Origin: Vibrio navarrensis | GTDB lineage: Bacteria; Pseudomonadota; Gammaproteobacteria; Enterobacterales; Vibrionaceae | Length of the DNA: 64,000 nucleotides | Assembly: GCF_015767675.1 (NCBI RefSeq) | Contig: NZ_CP065217.1 | Span: 1,736,001 to 1,800,000 of the forward strand | Direction: 5' to 3' | Shown: positions 28,109 through 37,437 of the stretch, in pieces | Layout: each line of letters opens with the position of its first letter | Position numbering within the stretch: position 1 is the first letter of the stretch | Position numbers and translations under genes: made by a program | The notes under the pieces: model-generated | Databases searched by the model: none | Told to the model about the DNA's origin: nothing | Seen by the model: the letters and a program-made list of their open reading frames with translations, nothing else

Positions 28109-30263
28109 GTGCGACGTGAAGTCGTATGAAGCGCTGTTCACCGCTAAACGAGTGAACCATCTGTATCACCAGATGAACCTAGGAGCCTGAATAAAGTAGC
28201 GGCTCTGACAATGTAACGAAGGTTGGTAGTTGCCGATCGGGATCTAAATCGTGAGAGGACGATCCTCCTGATAACCACAAGTCGGGTGAGTGCTAGGTAG
28301 TCAGCATGATGAACACAAGTGAATCCGCGTAAGGTGCGTTATCCTTCGAAACAGCGGAAGTGGTTAATACGCTGTAGCCAAAAGGCACGAGAGTTGGAAA
28401 GAGATTGCCCCATGCTCTTTCGTGATCGTTGAACTCTCCGCACCATAGCGGGCATCTAAACTGACTTTGCGCGACATACGGAACACGGTAAGCCTGTATC
28501 ACTCCCTCTGGGAAAGTCTCTGTGACCGATAGTGATGCAGGTAGAGGATGTTGGAAAAAGCGAAGGCTGCATTGTAACGATGCAGATACATGCAAATGTC
28601 TGGCACGAAAGTGGGCTGACTTCCGACTGGTCTTCCGTTGCAAGATAATTTGAAGAACTTTATTCAAGGAGAAATGCAAATGATGATTTCAAAAGAGATT
28701 AGTGCCTCTCCTGACAGTGCTCAATGGCAATCCATAAACTGGAAAGCCGTTGAATCCCATGTTTTAAAGCTTCAGATGCGTATTGCAAAGGCAACACGAG
28801 AAGGTAAACACGGCAAAGCGAAAGCGTTGCAGTGGATACTGACTCACTCGCGTTCGGCAAAACTTCTTGCTGTTAAGCGGGTATCACAAAATAAAGGCAG
28901 TAAAACGCCTGGAATAGACGGCGTTATCTGGAACACAGACACGCGCCGTATGAAAGCAGTCAATCAATTGAGCAGAAAAGCTTACCAAGCCAAACCGCTC
29001 AAGCGTATCTACATTCCCAAGAAAAACGGCAAGCTCAGACCACTGGGTATCCCCTGCATGGTCGATAGAGCGCAGCAAGCGCTTCATCTTCTTGCTCTGG
29101 AGCCAGTATCAGAAACACTTGCCGACCCTAACAGCTATGGATTTAGACCAAACCGCAGCACTGCCGATGCAGTCGCACAGTGCTTCAAGTGTCTGGCATT
29201 AAAGAAATCAGCTCAATGGGTTCTTGAGGGAGACATCAAAGCCTGTTTCGACAAGATCGGGCATCAATGGCTTATGAATAACATTGCCGTAGATAAACGC
29301 ATGTTGGAACAATGGTTAAAGTCTGGTTTTATGGACAAAGGGCTGTTCTACCGTACTGACGAGGGAACACCACAAGGCGGGGTCATATCCCCGACCTTGA
29401 TGCTAATGACTCTTGCAGGACTTGAGCAACGCATAAAGTCTACTGCACTCAAAAAGGGTGCTAGAGCCAACTTTATTGGATACGCCGACGATTTCGTCGT
29501 CACCTGTGCTTCAAAGGAAGTGCTGGAGAACGATATCAAACCGTTGATTGCTGATTTCTTAGCAGAAAGAGGCTTAACACTCTCCGAAGAGAAAACGCAC
29601 ATTACCCATGTCAGCCGTGGTTTTGATTTCCTAGGTTTTAATCATAGGAAGTACAAAGGGAAGTTACTCATTAAGCCGAGTAAAACCAACACGCTACTGT
29701 TCCTAAGTAATTTGCGCGAACTCATCAAAAAGCACGCAACCATCCCCGTCAACGATTTAATCAAGTTGATAAATCCGAAACTCAGGGGCTGGTCGAATTA
29801 CTATCGACACTGCGTTGCGAAACAGGTATTCGGATATGTAGGTCACAAGCTATTCCATACGTTATGGCACTGGGCTAAAAGGCGTCATCCAACAAAATCC
29901 AGAACTTGGATCGCGCTTAAATACTTCATCAACCGTCAAGGTCAATGGCAATTTCACGGTTGGCAGAAGATCATGAATATGGATTGTCAGTTCAATCTGT
30001 TTCAAATAGCCAAGGTGCCAATAGAGAGACATGTGAAAATCAGGAGTGCCGCTACGCCTTTTGATCCTCAATACCAAGAATACTTGGCAAAGAGGAAATC
30101 AAAGAGGCAATGCCGTAACTCGTGGCATGAACCTGCTCTCACTGCTTTATAAGTTGCTGGGTGCCAATCGGTGCCTTCGTGAAGGCTTGAGCCTAGTGCG
30201 GTGAAAGTTGCACGCTGGGTTCTTAGAGGGACGACACTTGGTAACAGGTGTCGTCTACTCGAC
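28109..30263 (+). mobile_element. Group II intron copy 3, intact
   Basis: Starts GTGCGACGTGAAGTCG and ends …gtctactcgac; almost identical to intron copy 1 without its IS. Domain V at about 30188-30221. 5' exon ends ttttggggc, like …aatggggc of copy 1, so both recognise a similar target. Confidence 0.9.
28680..30152 (+). CDS. ltrA: Group II intron reverse transcriptase/maturase
   Basis: 490 residues from the ATG at 28680 (AAGGAG upstream; a second in-frame ATG is at 28674). Same domain order as copy 2: PGIDGVIWNTD, KNGKLRPLGIPCMVDRAQQAL, ACFDKIGHQWL, GTPQGGVISPTLML, FIGYADDFVVTCAS, then the maturase region RGWSNYYRHCVAKQVFGYVG. No endonuclease motif. This is the only uninterrupted protein for the copy 1/copy 3 intron type, so it may also splice copy 1 RNA in trans. 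Confidence 0.94.
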   Translation: MMISKEISASPDSAQWQSINWKAVESHVLKLQMRIAKATREGKHGKAKALQWILTHSRSAKLLAVKRVSQNKGSKTPGIDGVIWNTDTRRMKAVNQLSRKAYQAKPLKRIYIPKKNGKLRPLGIPCMVDRAQQALHLLALEPVSETLADPNSYGFRPNRSTADAVAQCFKCLALKKSAQWVLEGDIKACFDKIGHQWLMNNIAVDKRMLEQWLKSGFMDKGLFYRTDEGTPQGGVISPTLMLMTLAGLEQRIKSTALKKGARANFIGYADDFVVTCASKEVLENDIKPLIADFLAERGLTLSEEKTHITHVSRGFDFLGFNHRKYKGKLLIKPSKTNTLLFLSNLRELIKKHATIPVNDLIKLINPKLRGWSNYYRHCVAKQVFGYVGHKLFHTLWHWAKRRHPTKSRTWIALKYFINRQGQWQFHGWQKIMNMDCQFNLFQIAKVPIERHVKIRSAATPFDPQYQEYLAKRKSKRQCRNSWHEPALTAL

Positions 30264-30335
30264 AAAGGTGATTTAAGCAACTGCGAAGGATTCCTTCCTA
30301 GTTGCCAGCACGGAATAAGGGCAATTCGAGTTATC

Positions 30336-30734
30336 TGCGTATTTCGGTGATTGCGATCGCTCGTTTCCCCCCTGTGTCAGCATAGTTGTCGCCTAGATTT
30401 TTAAGGAGATAACTATGCCAGCCAATCCAGTTCCAATTGATATGAAAACGAAAGGCCAAACTTGGCTGTTACCACCATATAATTGGTCTCATCGAAGAAT
30501 TGCTAAAGAATTAGATGTGAGTCCATCCGTGGTATCTAAGTGGAGAAATGAACTTGTTGAAAGCGGCCTATTGTCTACAGAGCTGCCCTTAGAAAGTGCT
30601 ACTACTGATTATTCAGCGGAGCAGAGATTTTTCATAGTGATTGAAACTGCAACAATGTCTGAACGCGAGTTAGCTGAATACTGTAGGTCTAAAGGGTTAT
30701 TTGTCGATGACGTTAAAACCTGGCGAGCACTGTC
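30336..30734 (+). mobile_element. IS3-like remnant (same family as copies A and B)
   Basis: The orfA end of the 1715-bp element, cut off after gcactgtc where brxL begins. Its terminus reads TGCGTATTTCGGTGATTGCG, which matches the orfB end of copies A and B rather than their orfA end. Confidence 0.85.
30415..30734 (+). pseudogene. Truncated IS3-like OrfA
   Basis: First ~106 residues of the OrfA seen at 60646-61185, with a few substitutions (IDMKTKG for IDVKTKG, LESATT for LENATT). The frame is lost at the junction with brxL. Confidence 0.85.
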
Positions 30735-32089
30735 CTCGTGGTACTGGTAAATCACACGTATACAAAGAATGTTCTCCAAACTCCCTACTCGTTTCGGGTG
30801 GACAAACTACCGTTGCTAATCTTTTCTATAACATGTCGAGCCGTCAAGTGGGCCTTGTTGGCATGTGGGATATCGTCGCTTTTGACGAAGTCGCTGGTAT
30901 CCGTTTTAAAGACAAAGATGGCGTGCAGATCATGAAGGACTACATGGCATCAGGGTCTTTTAGCCGTGGTAGGGATTCCATTGAAGCGAAAGCTTCGATG
31001 GTTTTCGTCGGTAACATTGATCAAAGCGTTGAGACCTTGGTAAAAACAAGTCATCTACTGGCTCCTTTCCCCACCGAGATGATTGACTCTGCATTCTTTG
31101 ACCGTTTCCATGCCTACATTCCTGGCTGGGAAATTCCTAAGATGCGACCTGAGTTCTTCACCAACCGTTACGGCTTAATAACAGACTACCTAGCTGAATA
31201 CATGCGTGAAATGCGCAAACACGGCTTCGCGGACGCTATCGATAAGTTCTTTAAGTTGGGTAACAACCTCAATCAACGTGACGTTATTGCCGTTCGTAGA
31301 ACAACATCTGGTCTATTAAAACTTCTAGTACCTCATGGAGAGTACTCTAAAGAAGAAGTGCGTACGTGTTTGACTTATGCCCTTGAAGTTCGTCGCCGCG
31401 TAAAAGAGCAGCTCAAGAAAATTGGCGGTATGGAGTTCTTCGATGTCAACTTCTCATACATCGATAATGACACGCTCGAAGAGTTTTTTGTAAACGTTCC
31501 AGAGCAAGGTGGTTCGCAGATTATCCCACCAGGTATGCCTAATGCGGGTGTAATTCACTTCGTGAGTCCTGGCGCTGCGGGTAAACTTGGTGTTTTCCGA
31601 ATTGAAACGCAAAAAACAGCAGGTAACGGCAAACTCACTACATCGGGGCTTGGCTCTGATACGGAAGCAAAAGAGCAAGTAAAAGTTGGCTTCGAGTATT
31701 TCAAAGGAAACCTGTCACGAATCGCTGCGAACAATCAGTACTCTGATCATGAGTTCCACTTACACTTTGTCGACCTACAGATGTCTGGTAACTCACATAG
31801 TTCTAGCCTCGCATCATTGATTGCGAACTGCTCTATCCTATTAGGTAAGCCGATGCAGGAATCAATGGTCGTCCTCGGCACTATGACACTAGGTGGAGTA
31901 CTAAATCCTGTGCAGGATTTGGCAGGTTCTATGCAGGTCGCTCTTGAGGCTGGTGCAACTAAAATCCTTATCCCGATGGCTTCTGCTACTGATATTCCAA
32001 CCGTGCCAACGGAAACATTTACTAAGTTTCAAGTCAGCTTTTATAGTGATCCTGTTGATGCGGTGTATAAAGCGCTTGGGGTTAGTTAA
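30735..32089 (+). pseudogene. brxL: BREX Lon-like protease BrxL, 5'-truncated
   Basis: About 450 residues remain, starting inside the Walker A (PRGTGKSHVYKE) and continuing SGGQTTVANLFYNMSSRQVGLVG, WDIVAFDEVAGIRF (Walker B) and KDGVQIMKDYMASGSFSRG, which are strongly conserved BrxL motifs. The C-terminal Lon-type region contains SGNSHSSSLASLIANCS and GATKILIPMA. Full-length BrxL is about 680 residues; the N-terminal DNA-binding part and the first residues of the P-loop are missing. No other BREX gene (brxA, brxB, brxC, pglX, pglZ) is present. An IS3-like scrap is fused at the junction, so this is a relic of a BREX system. A chimeric frame starting at 30701 stays open but lacks the N-terminus. 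Confidence 0.9.
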
Positions 32090-32103
32090 GCTAACAAACA
32101 AAA

Positions 32104-32127
32104 AGAAGCGATCATTTTGATCGCTTC
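32104..32127. terminator. Hairpin after brxL
   Basis: AGAAGCGATCA ttt TGATCGCTTCT-type stem, eleven pairs, between convergent genes; weak U-run. Confidence 0.55.
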
Positions 32128-32163
32128 TGTATCTAATCGAACTAACTTAGTGAATTGAATCAA

Positions 32164-32373
32164 TCGTACTCACAATCAACCATTTTCATATACATCTGTA
32201 GTGCGAAAATCCCATCATTTCAAAATAGCTGACGCCAGTTCATTTCACTACAGTCCTCTACATATTCATCGTACTCACAATCAACCATTTTAATATACAT
32301 CTGTAGTGCGAAATTCCCATCATTCCAACATAGCTGACGCCCGTTCATTTCACTACAGTCCTCTACATATTCA
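32164..32373. repeat. 105-bp tandem duplication
   Basis: Two adjacent near-identical 105-bp units (from tcgtactcacaatcaacc at 32164 and 32269), with the third boundary at 32374. 105 bp is 35 codons, so the first duplication stays in frame and lengthens the C-terminus of the gene at 32220. Confidence 0.9.
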
Positions 32374-32888
32374 TCGTACTCTTCTTCACTATCAAACACT
32401 TTGGTACGATTGATCATGCGATCACCGTTTGCTTCAGAGTCGATAGCTACGAGCAAAACCTTATCTCCATCGGCTTCGGTGTATTTCTCTAAATGGAAGC
32501 CGCCCGCGATTCCACAGCCAGCAGCACTTGTAGAAGATTCATTTAGCTTCAACCCACAACTTTCCTCTAACAGTGCATCAAGAGTGCATTCTTCCGAAAA
32601 GCCTTGCTCGGCTTCAGCGACAACTTCTTCAAAGAATCTGGTCATTAGCTCTTCGTCAAAGATACCTAATTCATCAGTATCTCTGTAATTATCCCTAAGG
32701 CAGTCATCATGACTGATATCGCAAGAATAAATTTGACAGTAACAATCAAACTCACCATCCACTAACTGAACGGTAAGCTCACCTTCCCACTTGATAGTAT
32801 CACTCTCAACACTCGCCCATACCAATGCTTCGTAGCTTTCGTATTCATTTTTTTGGATGTTACTAAATCTTACTTCAATCTTACTCAT
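32220..32888 (-). CDS. Hypothetical acidic protein with duplicated C-terminus
   Basis: 222 residues, very acidic (EELMTRFFEEVVAEAEQGFSEECTL). It starts MSKIEVRFSNIQKNEYESYEALVWASVESDTIKWEGE. The C-terminal 35-residue segment containing EYDEYVEDCSEMN occurs twice because of a tandem DNA duplication; the second copy ends early. Cysteine-rich around DCYCQIYSCDISHDDC. No family recognised. The stop-start arrangement with the kinase-like gene upstream (ATGAG overlap at 32885-32888) indicates an operon of three genes, 34016 to 32220. DNA-mimic-like acidity is noticeable, but no function is claimed. Confidence 0.6.
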   Translation of the reverse strand: MSKIEVRFSNIQKNEYESYEALVWASVESDTIKWEGELTVQLVDGEFDCYCQIYSCDISHDDCLRDNYRDTDELGIFDEELMTRFFEEVVAEAEQGFSEECTLDALLEESCGLKLNESSTSAAGCGIAGGFHLEKYTEADGDKVLLVAIDSEANGDRMINRTKVFDSEEEYDEYVEDCSEMNGRQLCWNDGNFALQMYIKMVDCEYDEYVEDCSEMNWRQLF

Positions 32889-33310
32889 GCTGCGTAACCT
32901 CTTGTTGTAGTTACAAAGCTTGAGTGAAGCGTTTCAAACTGAGAAGCCATGCGTTCAACCACGGAATCAGGCACACCATGTACATTCTGATAACTCCCCT
33001 TCATTTCAATCACCTCAAAGGCCAGCTCCATGTCATTCGCTAGGTTTTGATAGAATTTCATTTCCCAGTTTTTCACGAACGTGTTGGCAACAACAACATT
33101 GAAACCAGCTTTCAAAAGACGGGTAGTTTCAAGCTTGCACCAGTTATGTGCATTCTTAATCTGAGCATTATCGTATTGATATAGGCCATCTTTATCGATG
33201 AAAAACTGATCAGCCTCAACCAACTTTGCATCTAAAGTTTTAGCGTGCGTTGACTTTCCAGAGCCTGGGATACCGCGCACCAGCGTAAGTTTTTGCTCGT
33301 TGGTCACCAT
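32885..33310 (-). CDS. AAA_33-type P-loop kinase
   Basis: 141 residues from MVTNEQKLTLVRGIPGSGKSTHAKTL; this start has GAGG six bases upstream and lies right after the stop of the preceding gene. The Walker A GIPGSGKST, the EADQFFIDKDGLYQYD segment and WCKLETTRLLKAGFNVVVANTFVKNWEM are typical of small polynucleotide-kinase-like proteins (AAA_33/NEDD4-binding-2-like) common in phages and mobile elements. Substrate unknown: 5'-hydroxyl nucleic acid or a small molecule. Middle gene of a compact three-gene operon. Confidence 0.75.
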   Translation of the reverse strand: MVTNEQKLTLVRGIPGSGKSTHAKTLDAKLVEADQFFIDKDGLYQYDNAQIKNAHNWCKLETTRLLKAGFNVVVANTFVKNWEMKFYQNLANDMELAFEVIEMKGSYQNVHGVPDSVVERMASQFETLHSSFVTTTRGYAA

Positions 33311-33311
33311 C

Positions 33312-34016
33312 TTATACCTCACCATTTTTGAAAATTGACGATACAAATAATGGCTCTTTAGTCATCAATTTGGCACGAGGAACACGATTGAAGCGAAGAT
33401 CTTCATTCAGAGTCTTAACCTTTTCTACAAGGTCTGCTTTAAGTTGCTTTGTCAGTCCGTGAACCTTTGTACCAAACGAATCGAGGATTTCAGAGGTTAG
33501 TTTGTCGCTATAAATTGGGTTGCCAATGATTAATTCAGATGTAAATGATACCTTTTGGCCTTCTGCGGAAAAACTCAGCGTAGCAATGTCTCTACAACCG
33601 TGCAGAAGAAGAACTTCATCACCATTAACAGTACGAGTTGCGTATTGACCATCTCGCAATGCTTGTCGTACTATCAATGACGTAGCATTAAACTCACTGA
33701 TTTCGAACAAAAACTCTAGAGCAAGCAAATACCCTGAAAAAAGTTGCTTTATAAGTTGCCTATGATTAGTAAAAGACGGATGTATCTCTATGTCGCTAAT
33801 GCCGTTATATTCATCAGCGTTACAAATAGCAACTAGCTCTAAATCCATAAAGAGTCTTATCTGATACTGACCTGATACATCATCATCGAGTGGAATACCG
33901 TCGTAAGATGTGACTATGAGATGAGCGTCGGAAGACTTTAATAGAGAGTCTAATCTATCCCAATCAAGATCTAGGTAGAAAGAAGTGAATTGTTTTTCTG
34001 TGTTAAATATATCCAT
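33312..34016 (-). CDS. Hypothetical protein, first gene of a three-gene operon
   Basis: 234 residues from MDIFNTEKQFTSFYLDLDWDRLDSLL; GGAG eight bases upstream supports this ATG over one ten codons earlier. No recognised domain; a mixed alpha/beta composition with VTSYDGIPLDDDVSGQYQIRLFMDLELVA and a basic C-terminus. The 34161-34236 repeats lie upstream and may belong to its control region. Function unknown. Confidence 0.6.
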   Translation of the reverse strand: MDIFNTEKQFTSFYLDLDWDRLDSLLKSSDAHLIVTSYDGIPLDDDVSGQYQIRLFMDLELVAICNADEYNGISDIEIHPSFTNHRQLIKQLFSGYLLALEFLFEISEFNATSLIVRQALRDGQYATRTVNGDEVLLLHGCRDIATLSFSAEGQKVSFTSELIIGNPIYSDKLTSEILDSFGTKVHGLTKQLKADLVEKVKTLNEDLRFNRVPRAKLMTKEPLFVSSIFKNGEV

Positions 34017-34160
34017 AACGGACTCCAAATAATAATACAAACTCATTATTGAGCTTGATAACTTAGTTCAAACGCCAAACTTACTGGCTAATTTTTAGCC
34101 GTTTTGGCACTTATGTTTCAATGTTGCTTCAAGTACTTTTTAGAAACACACATCGAACTT

Positions 34161-34236
34161 ATTATTTTATTATCTAAGTTGTTATATTATTATCTAAGTT
34201 GTTATATTATTATCTAAGTTGTTATATTATTATTGA
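34161..34236. repeat. 20-bp tandem repeats, about 3.5 copies
   Basis: Unit gttatattattatctaagtt at 34181 and 34201, with partial units on both sides. AT-rich, upstream of the operon at 34016-32220. Region 34017-34519 otherwise shows no gene. Confidence 0.85.
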
Positions 34237-34519
34237 GTCCATAGAGTTTCCTCACTGGAACGCTATAAAAGCTACCATCACATCCAATGCTAAGTCAACA
34301 GAAAAAACCATTTAATAAAGCAAAAATAAACTCCAAAACTTCATTTTCACTGCGTTTATGTATAATTAAAGTATAAACATTGTGCATATTAGTAGAAAAA
34401 CCTTCGGTCTAGATCAGTCAGTGAGAACGACATCAGAGAGTTCCAGAGCAACGTCACCCTAGAAAAAGCAGTATGATGCATCATACTGCCCTATCTATAC
34501 CTCAAGCAGCAATTCTCCG

Positions 34520-35119
34520 TTAAATCAACAAATCAATTATTGAGATTGCATTCATTTGCTTTTGTCCGTGACTACAAACCTCGTATTCACGGTCATCGAT
34601 TAAGCATATTACATCCAAGTTTTCTCGATTACTCTTAACGTGAGATGCATAAATGCTAAAAATAAATCTAGTCTCACAACCATCAGCAGTCAGAAATTTA
34701 GCTATAAGAGCGCTACTTTTTTCTGAATTTGAAAATCTGATTGCATCGAAACTTTTCAAAATCCAAGAGGGTTTTGATTTCGAAAACGTGACTGCTAATG
34801 ACGCAGCATTGTGTGGGATCATCACTAACTTATCATTCACTTTCAACTTTGACATTACACCGTACGAAGGTATATTGACGTTTAATAATGTAGTACCGTG
34901 ACTCATGTTTCGGTTCTGGTAATTAAAATCAGTTTTTATATCTTGAAAATGTAATTGATATACATCGTAATCAATCGTGATGCACCGCCCATTATCCTGG
35001 TCAATTATATAGTTGCCAATTTGTAACTGTTCACCGAGAGCACCTTGTGTTATCGCACGATCTGTACAGTTTAGAGAATTACGTTGAAATTGGCTGCTAC
35101 AGCTCCGCCTGGGTAGCAC
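34520..35119 (-). CDS. Hypothetical protein
   Basis: Up to 199 residues, not recognised. A beta-rich pattern (GNYIIDQDNGRCITIDYDVYQLHFQDIKTDF; LKVNDKLVMIPHNAASLAVTFSKS; LDVICLIDDREYEVCSHG). The start is uncertain: ATGs at 35119 and, further in, at MSHGTTLL (~34903) are possible, and neither has a strong ribosome site. Could be a real accessory gene or a decayed one. Confidence 0.4.
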   Translation of the reverse strand: MLPRRSCSSQFQRNSLNCTDRAITQGALGEQLQIGNYIIDQDNGRCITIDYDVYQLHFQDIKTDFNYQNRNMSHGTTLLNVNIPSYGVMSKLKVNDKLVMIPHNAASLAVTFSKSKPSWILKSFDAIRFSNSEKSSALIAKFLTADGCETRFIFSIYASHVKSNRENLDVICLIDDREYEVCSHGQKQMNAISIIDLLI

Positions 35120-35405
35120 TTAATGCTAAAGTTGTCGCCAATGCAAAGTCCTAATTCACTGTCGATACCTCACGGGTGAACAGTTACCAATTACAAAGCA
35201 ATAATACTAGGAGTAGTCTGACGAGCATCGCTCACCGCATGGGTATCGTTAATATGAGGCGACAGTCCATTTTTGATCTTCCAGTGGCGTTACATACGGC
35301 GTGTATTGCGGTTAATTGCAAGCAAAATTAAGGCTTTGAAATCTGATTATCCACCGATGTTATGACAATTGCGTAACAAGGGATACGCCTGCAAACAGCA
35401 GCATC
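35120..35405. other. Intergenic, nothing recognised
   Basis: No coding frame or clear structure seen between the two minus-strand genes. Confidence 0.4.
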
Positions 35406-36032
35406 CTATTTCATGTTAGCTCCAGAGCAAGTGATGGGCTGTCGTGATACACCAAACAAAGAAGACCAAGACCACTCACCTGGATTCACCACAAAGCCAG
35501 TAGATGCTTCCAGTCCAGTCAGTATTTGAATATCACTATTTTGAGCATCGCTTTGATCCCCTGCCTGATTAGTTAACTCATCGCTAGATACCCTAAAATG
35601 ATCACTGACGACTTCATTTCCGGCAGTCAATATATTCATAACATCCTGACTGTAAATCACCAACTCAATAGCTTCTGAGTCATTAATAGCAATGCTTTCT
35701 CCACCAAAATCGCCTGCGGCTAATCGAGTGGGAATTTCAAAACAACTACTAATTTCTCGTCCGTAAATTGTCCCATTACCCGTTATACCACGTAGTTGCA
35801 ATAAAGTGCCCACAAGTGGCGAAGGAATATAGACAATGCCATACGCCCCTTCTGGAATTACCCTACCATTAGGGAGAATCAATGCCCCTTGAATATTCAC
35901 TGTGTCATCGCCCTGAGCGATAGCGCTGCAACCACTCATCAACATAACAACTATAAGGGCAGCAACACACATAGACAGCATCTTAAAGAATATTTTTTTA
36001 GGTGCATTTTTCATAATATAGTGACTCAACAT
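35406..36032 (-). CDS. Hypothetical lipoprotein
   Basis: 208 residues, or 202 if the ATG at 36014 (MKNAPKK) is used. A signal peptide with basic start (KNAPKKIFFKM), hydrophobic core (CVAALIVVMLM) and lipobox LMSGC predict a lipoprotein anchored after cleavage before Cys. The mature part is beta-rich (VNIQGALILPNGRVIPEGAYGIVYIPSPLVG) without a recognised domain, ending SLFGVSRQPITCSGANMK. Divergent from the AraC-type gene at 36241, 208 bases apart, so a regulatory link is possible. Confidence 0.7.
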   Translation of the reverse strand: MLSHYIMKNAPKKIFFKMLSMCVAALIVVMLMSGCSAIAQGDDTVNIQGALILPNGRVIPEGAYGIVYIPSPLVGTLLQLRGITGNGTIYGREISSCFEIPTRLAAGDFGGESIAINDSEAIELVIYSQDVMNILTAGNEVVSDHFRVSSDELTNQAGDQSDAQNSDIQILTGLEASTGFVVNPGEWSWSSLFGVSRQPITCSGANMK

Positions 36033-36240
36033 GGGGTTCTCGCCTTATGTGTCTAATAGGTTAATGATTTTTAAAAGGTCTTTGCTTTGATAGAATGAGT
36101 GATCTTCGCAAAGAGTTGAATCAGTATGGGGTCAACAAGGCTAACCATCGTCCTAGATCAGGAAAAAGGACGTCGTGATACAGGTTCTAGGACATAATGA
36201 TGGCTGAAATGCAGAGATTACAAAGCGTATAGAGACTTAA

Positions 36241-37326
36241 ATGGGAGCCAAAATTGATATGTTAGCGATACCACTGCCTTTTATTGTGACCTTGTTGTTG
36301 AGCATATTGGCAGCGATTTTGTGGTTACGAAATGAGCCTCATGAAAAACCGGCTCTGTATTTTGTCACTTTATGTGTTCTAACCACCAGCATGGTAGGCT
36401 TGCGATGGACATTTGATATTCCTCTATTTCGTCTATTGCAACCTATCTTGGCTTCTTTTATTCCAATCGCTGCTTGGTATTGCTTTACTCAAGCTCATGC
36501 AAAAACACGATTTCATTTTATCCATGCGATTGGTCCTCTACTGGCGCTGGTGTTTTCTTTAACCTACCCTTTTTGGCAACCGCCCATTGATCCATTACTA
36601 ACGCTTTTGTACGTTGGATATGGCGTGGCATTGATTCGGCTTTCTCTAAATACCAGAAATGTACCGGGGCAAGTACGGATTAGTGACATCGATAAAGCAC
36701 TCAGGTCCGAACGATTAGCAGGTGGGATGTTATTGCTATCTGCCTCGATTGACGGGGCTTTGGCGCTCGACTTTGCCTTATACAAAGGTGAACACGCTAT
36801 GTATATCCTCACCATAGGACACGCGGTCTTGTTACCCATATTGGCTTTTGCCGTCATATCAACAACCTTATCCATACGACAATCGGATACAGAGGACACG
36901 TCAGAAAGTGCCCCCGAACTCGTTGGTACACCAGCAGCAGCAATACAAGAAGTGACTGATAAACCAACTAAACTCAGCCTCGATCATGATGAAGCGCAAA
37001 CCATCATCGACAAGCTGGATTACCTTATGACAACGAAAGAAGTGTATTTAGACCCTGATTTAACACTGGATCGTCTATCAAGAAAGCTCGTGATCCCTGC
37101 GCGACAAATATCCATGGCGATCAATCAGATATTTGGTCGCAATATTTCTCAAATTATCAATGAATACAGAATCAAAAAAGCCCAACAATTACTGCTAGAA
37201 ACCAATGATTCCATTACCCAGATTTACCTAAACGCAGGCTTTCAAACCAAATCCAACTTTCATCGTGAATTCAGTCGTATCACTGGACAAACACCGAGTG
37301 AGTTCAGAAAAACAAACAGACACTGA
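36241..37326 (+). CDS. Membrane-anchored AraC family regulator
   Basis: 361 residues. The N-terminal ~215 residues hold about six or seven hydrophobic segments (IPLPFIVTLLLSILAAILWL, LYFVTLCVLTTSMVGL, ILASFIPIAAWYCF and others). The C-terminal ~100 residues are an AraC DNA-binding domain: DLTLDRLSRKLVIPARQISMAINQIFGRNISQIINEYRIKKAQQLLLETNDSITQIYLNAGFQTKSNFHREFSRITGQTP split over the two helix-turn-helix units. Such membrane AraC proteins respond to envelope or external signals. GGGAG lies before a second ATG at 36259, an alternative start. Confidence 0.88.
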   Translation: MGAKIDMLAIPLPFIVTLLLSILAAILWLRNEPHEKPALYFVTLCVLTTSMVGLRWTFDIPLFRLLQPILASFIPIAAWYCFTQAHAKTRFHFIHAIGPLLALVFSLTYPFWQPPIDPLLTLLYVGYGVALIRLSLNTRNVPGQVRISDIDKALRSERLAGGMLLLSASIDGALALDFALYKGEHAMYILTIGHAVLLPILAFAVISTTLSIRQSDTEDTSESAPELVGTPAAAIQEVTDKPTKLSLDHDEAQTIIDKLDYLMTTKEVYLDPDLTLDRLSRKLVIPARQISMAINQIFGRNISQIINEYRIKKAQQLLLETNDSITQIYLNAGFQTKSNFHREFSRITGQTPSEFRKTNRH

Positions 37327-37437
37327 ATAGTCTAATGCCTAGAACAGTCCAGATGGATACAGGCATTTCGAATGCTGCAATGTGTTAGCTCAAAGAGGCC
37401 TATTTACTAACGACCCAGTATGGTACGAACAAGTCAT

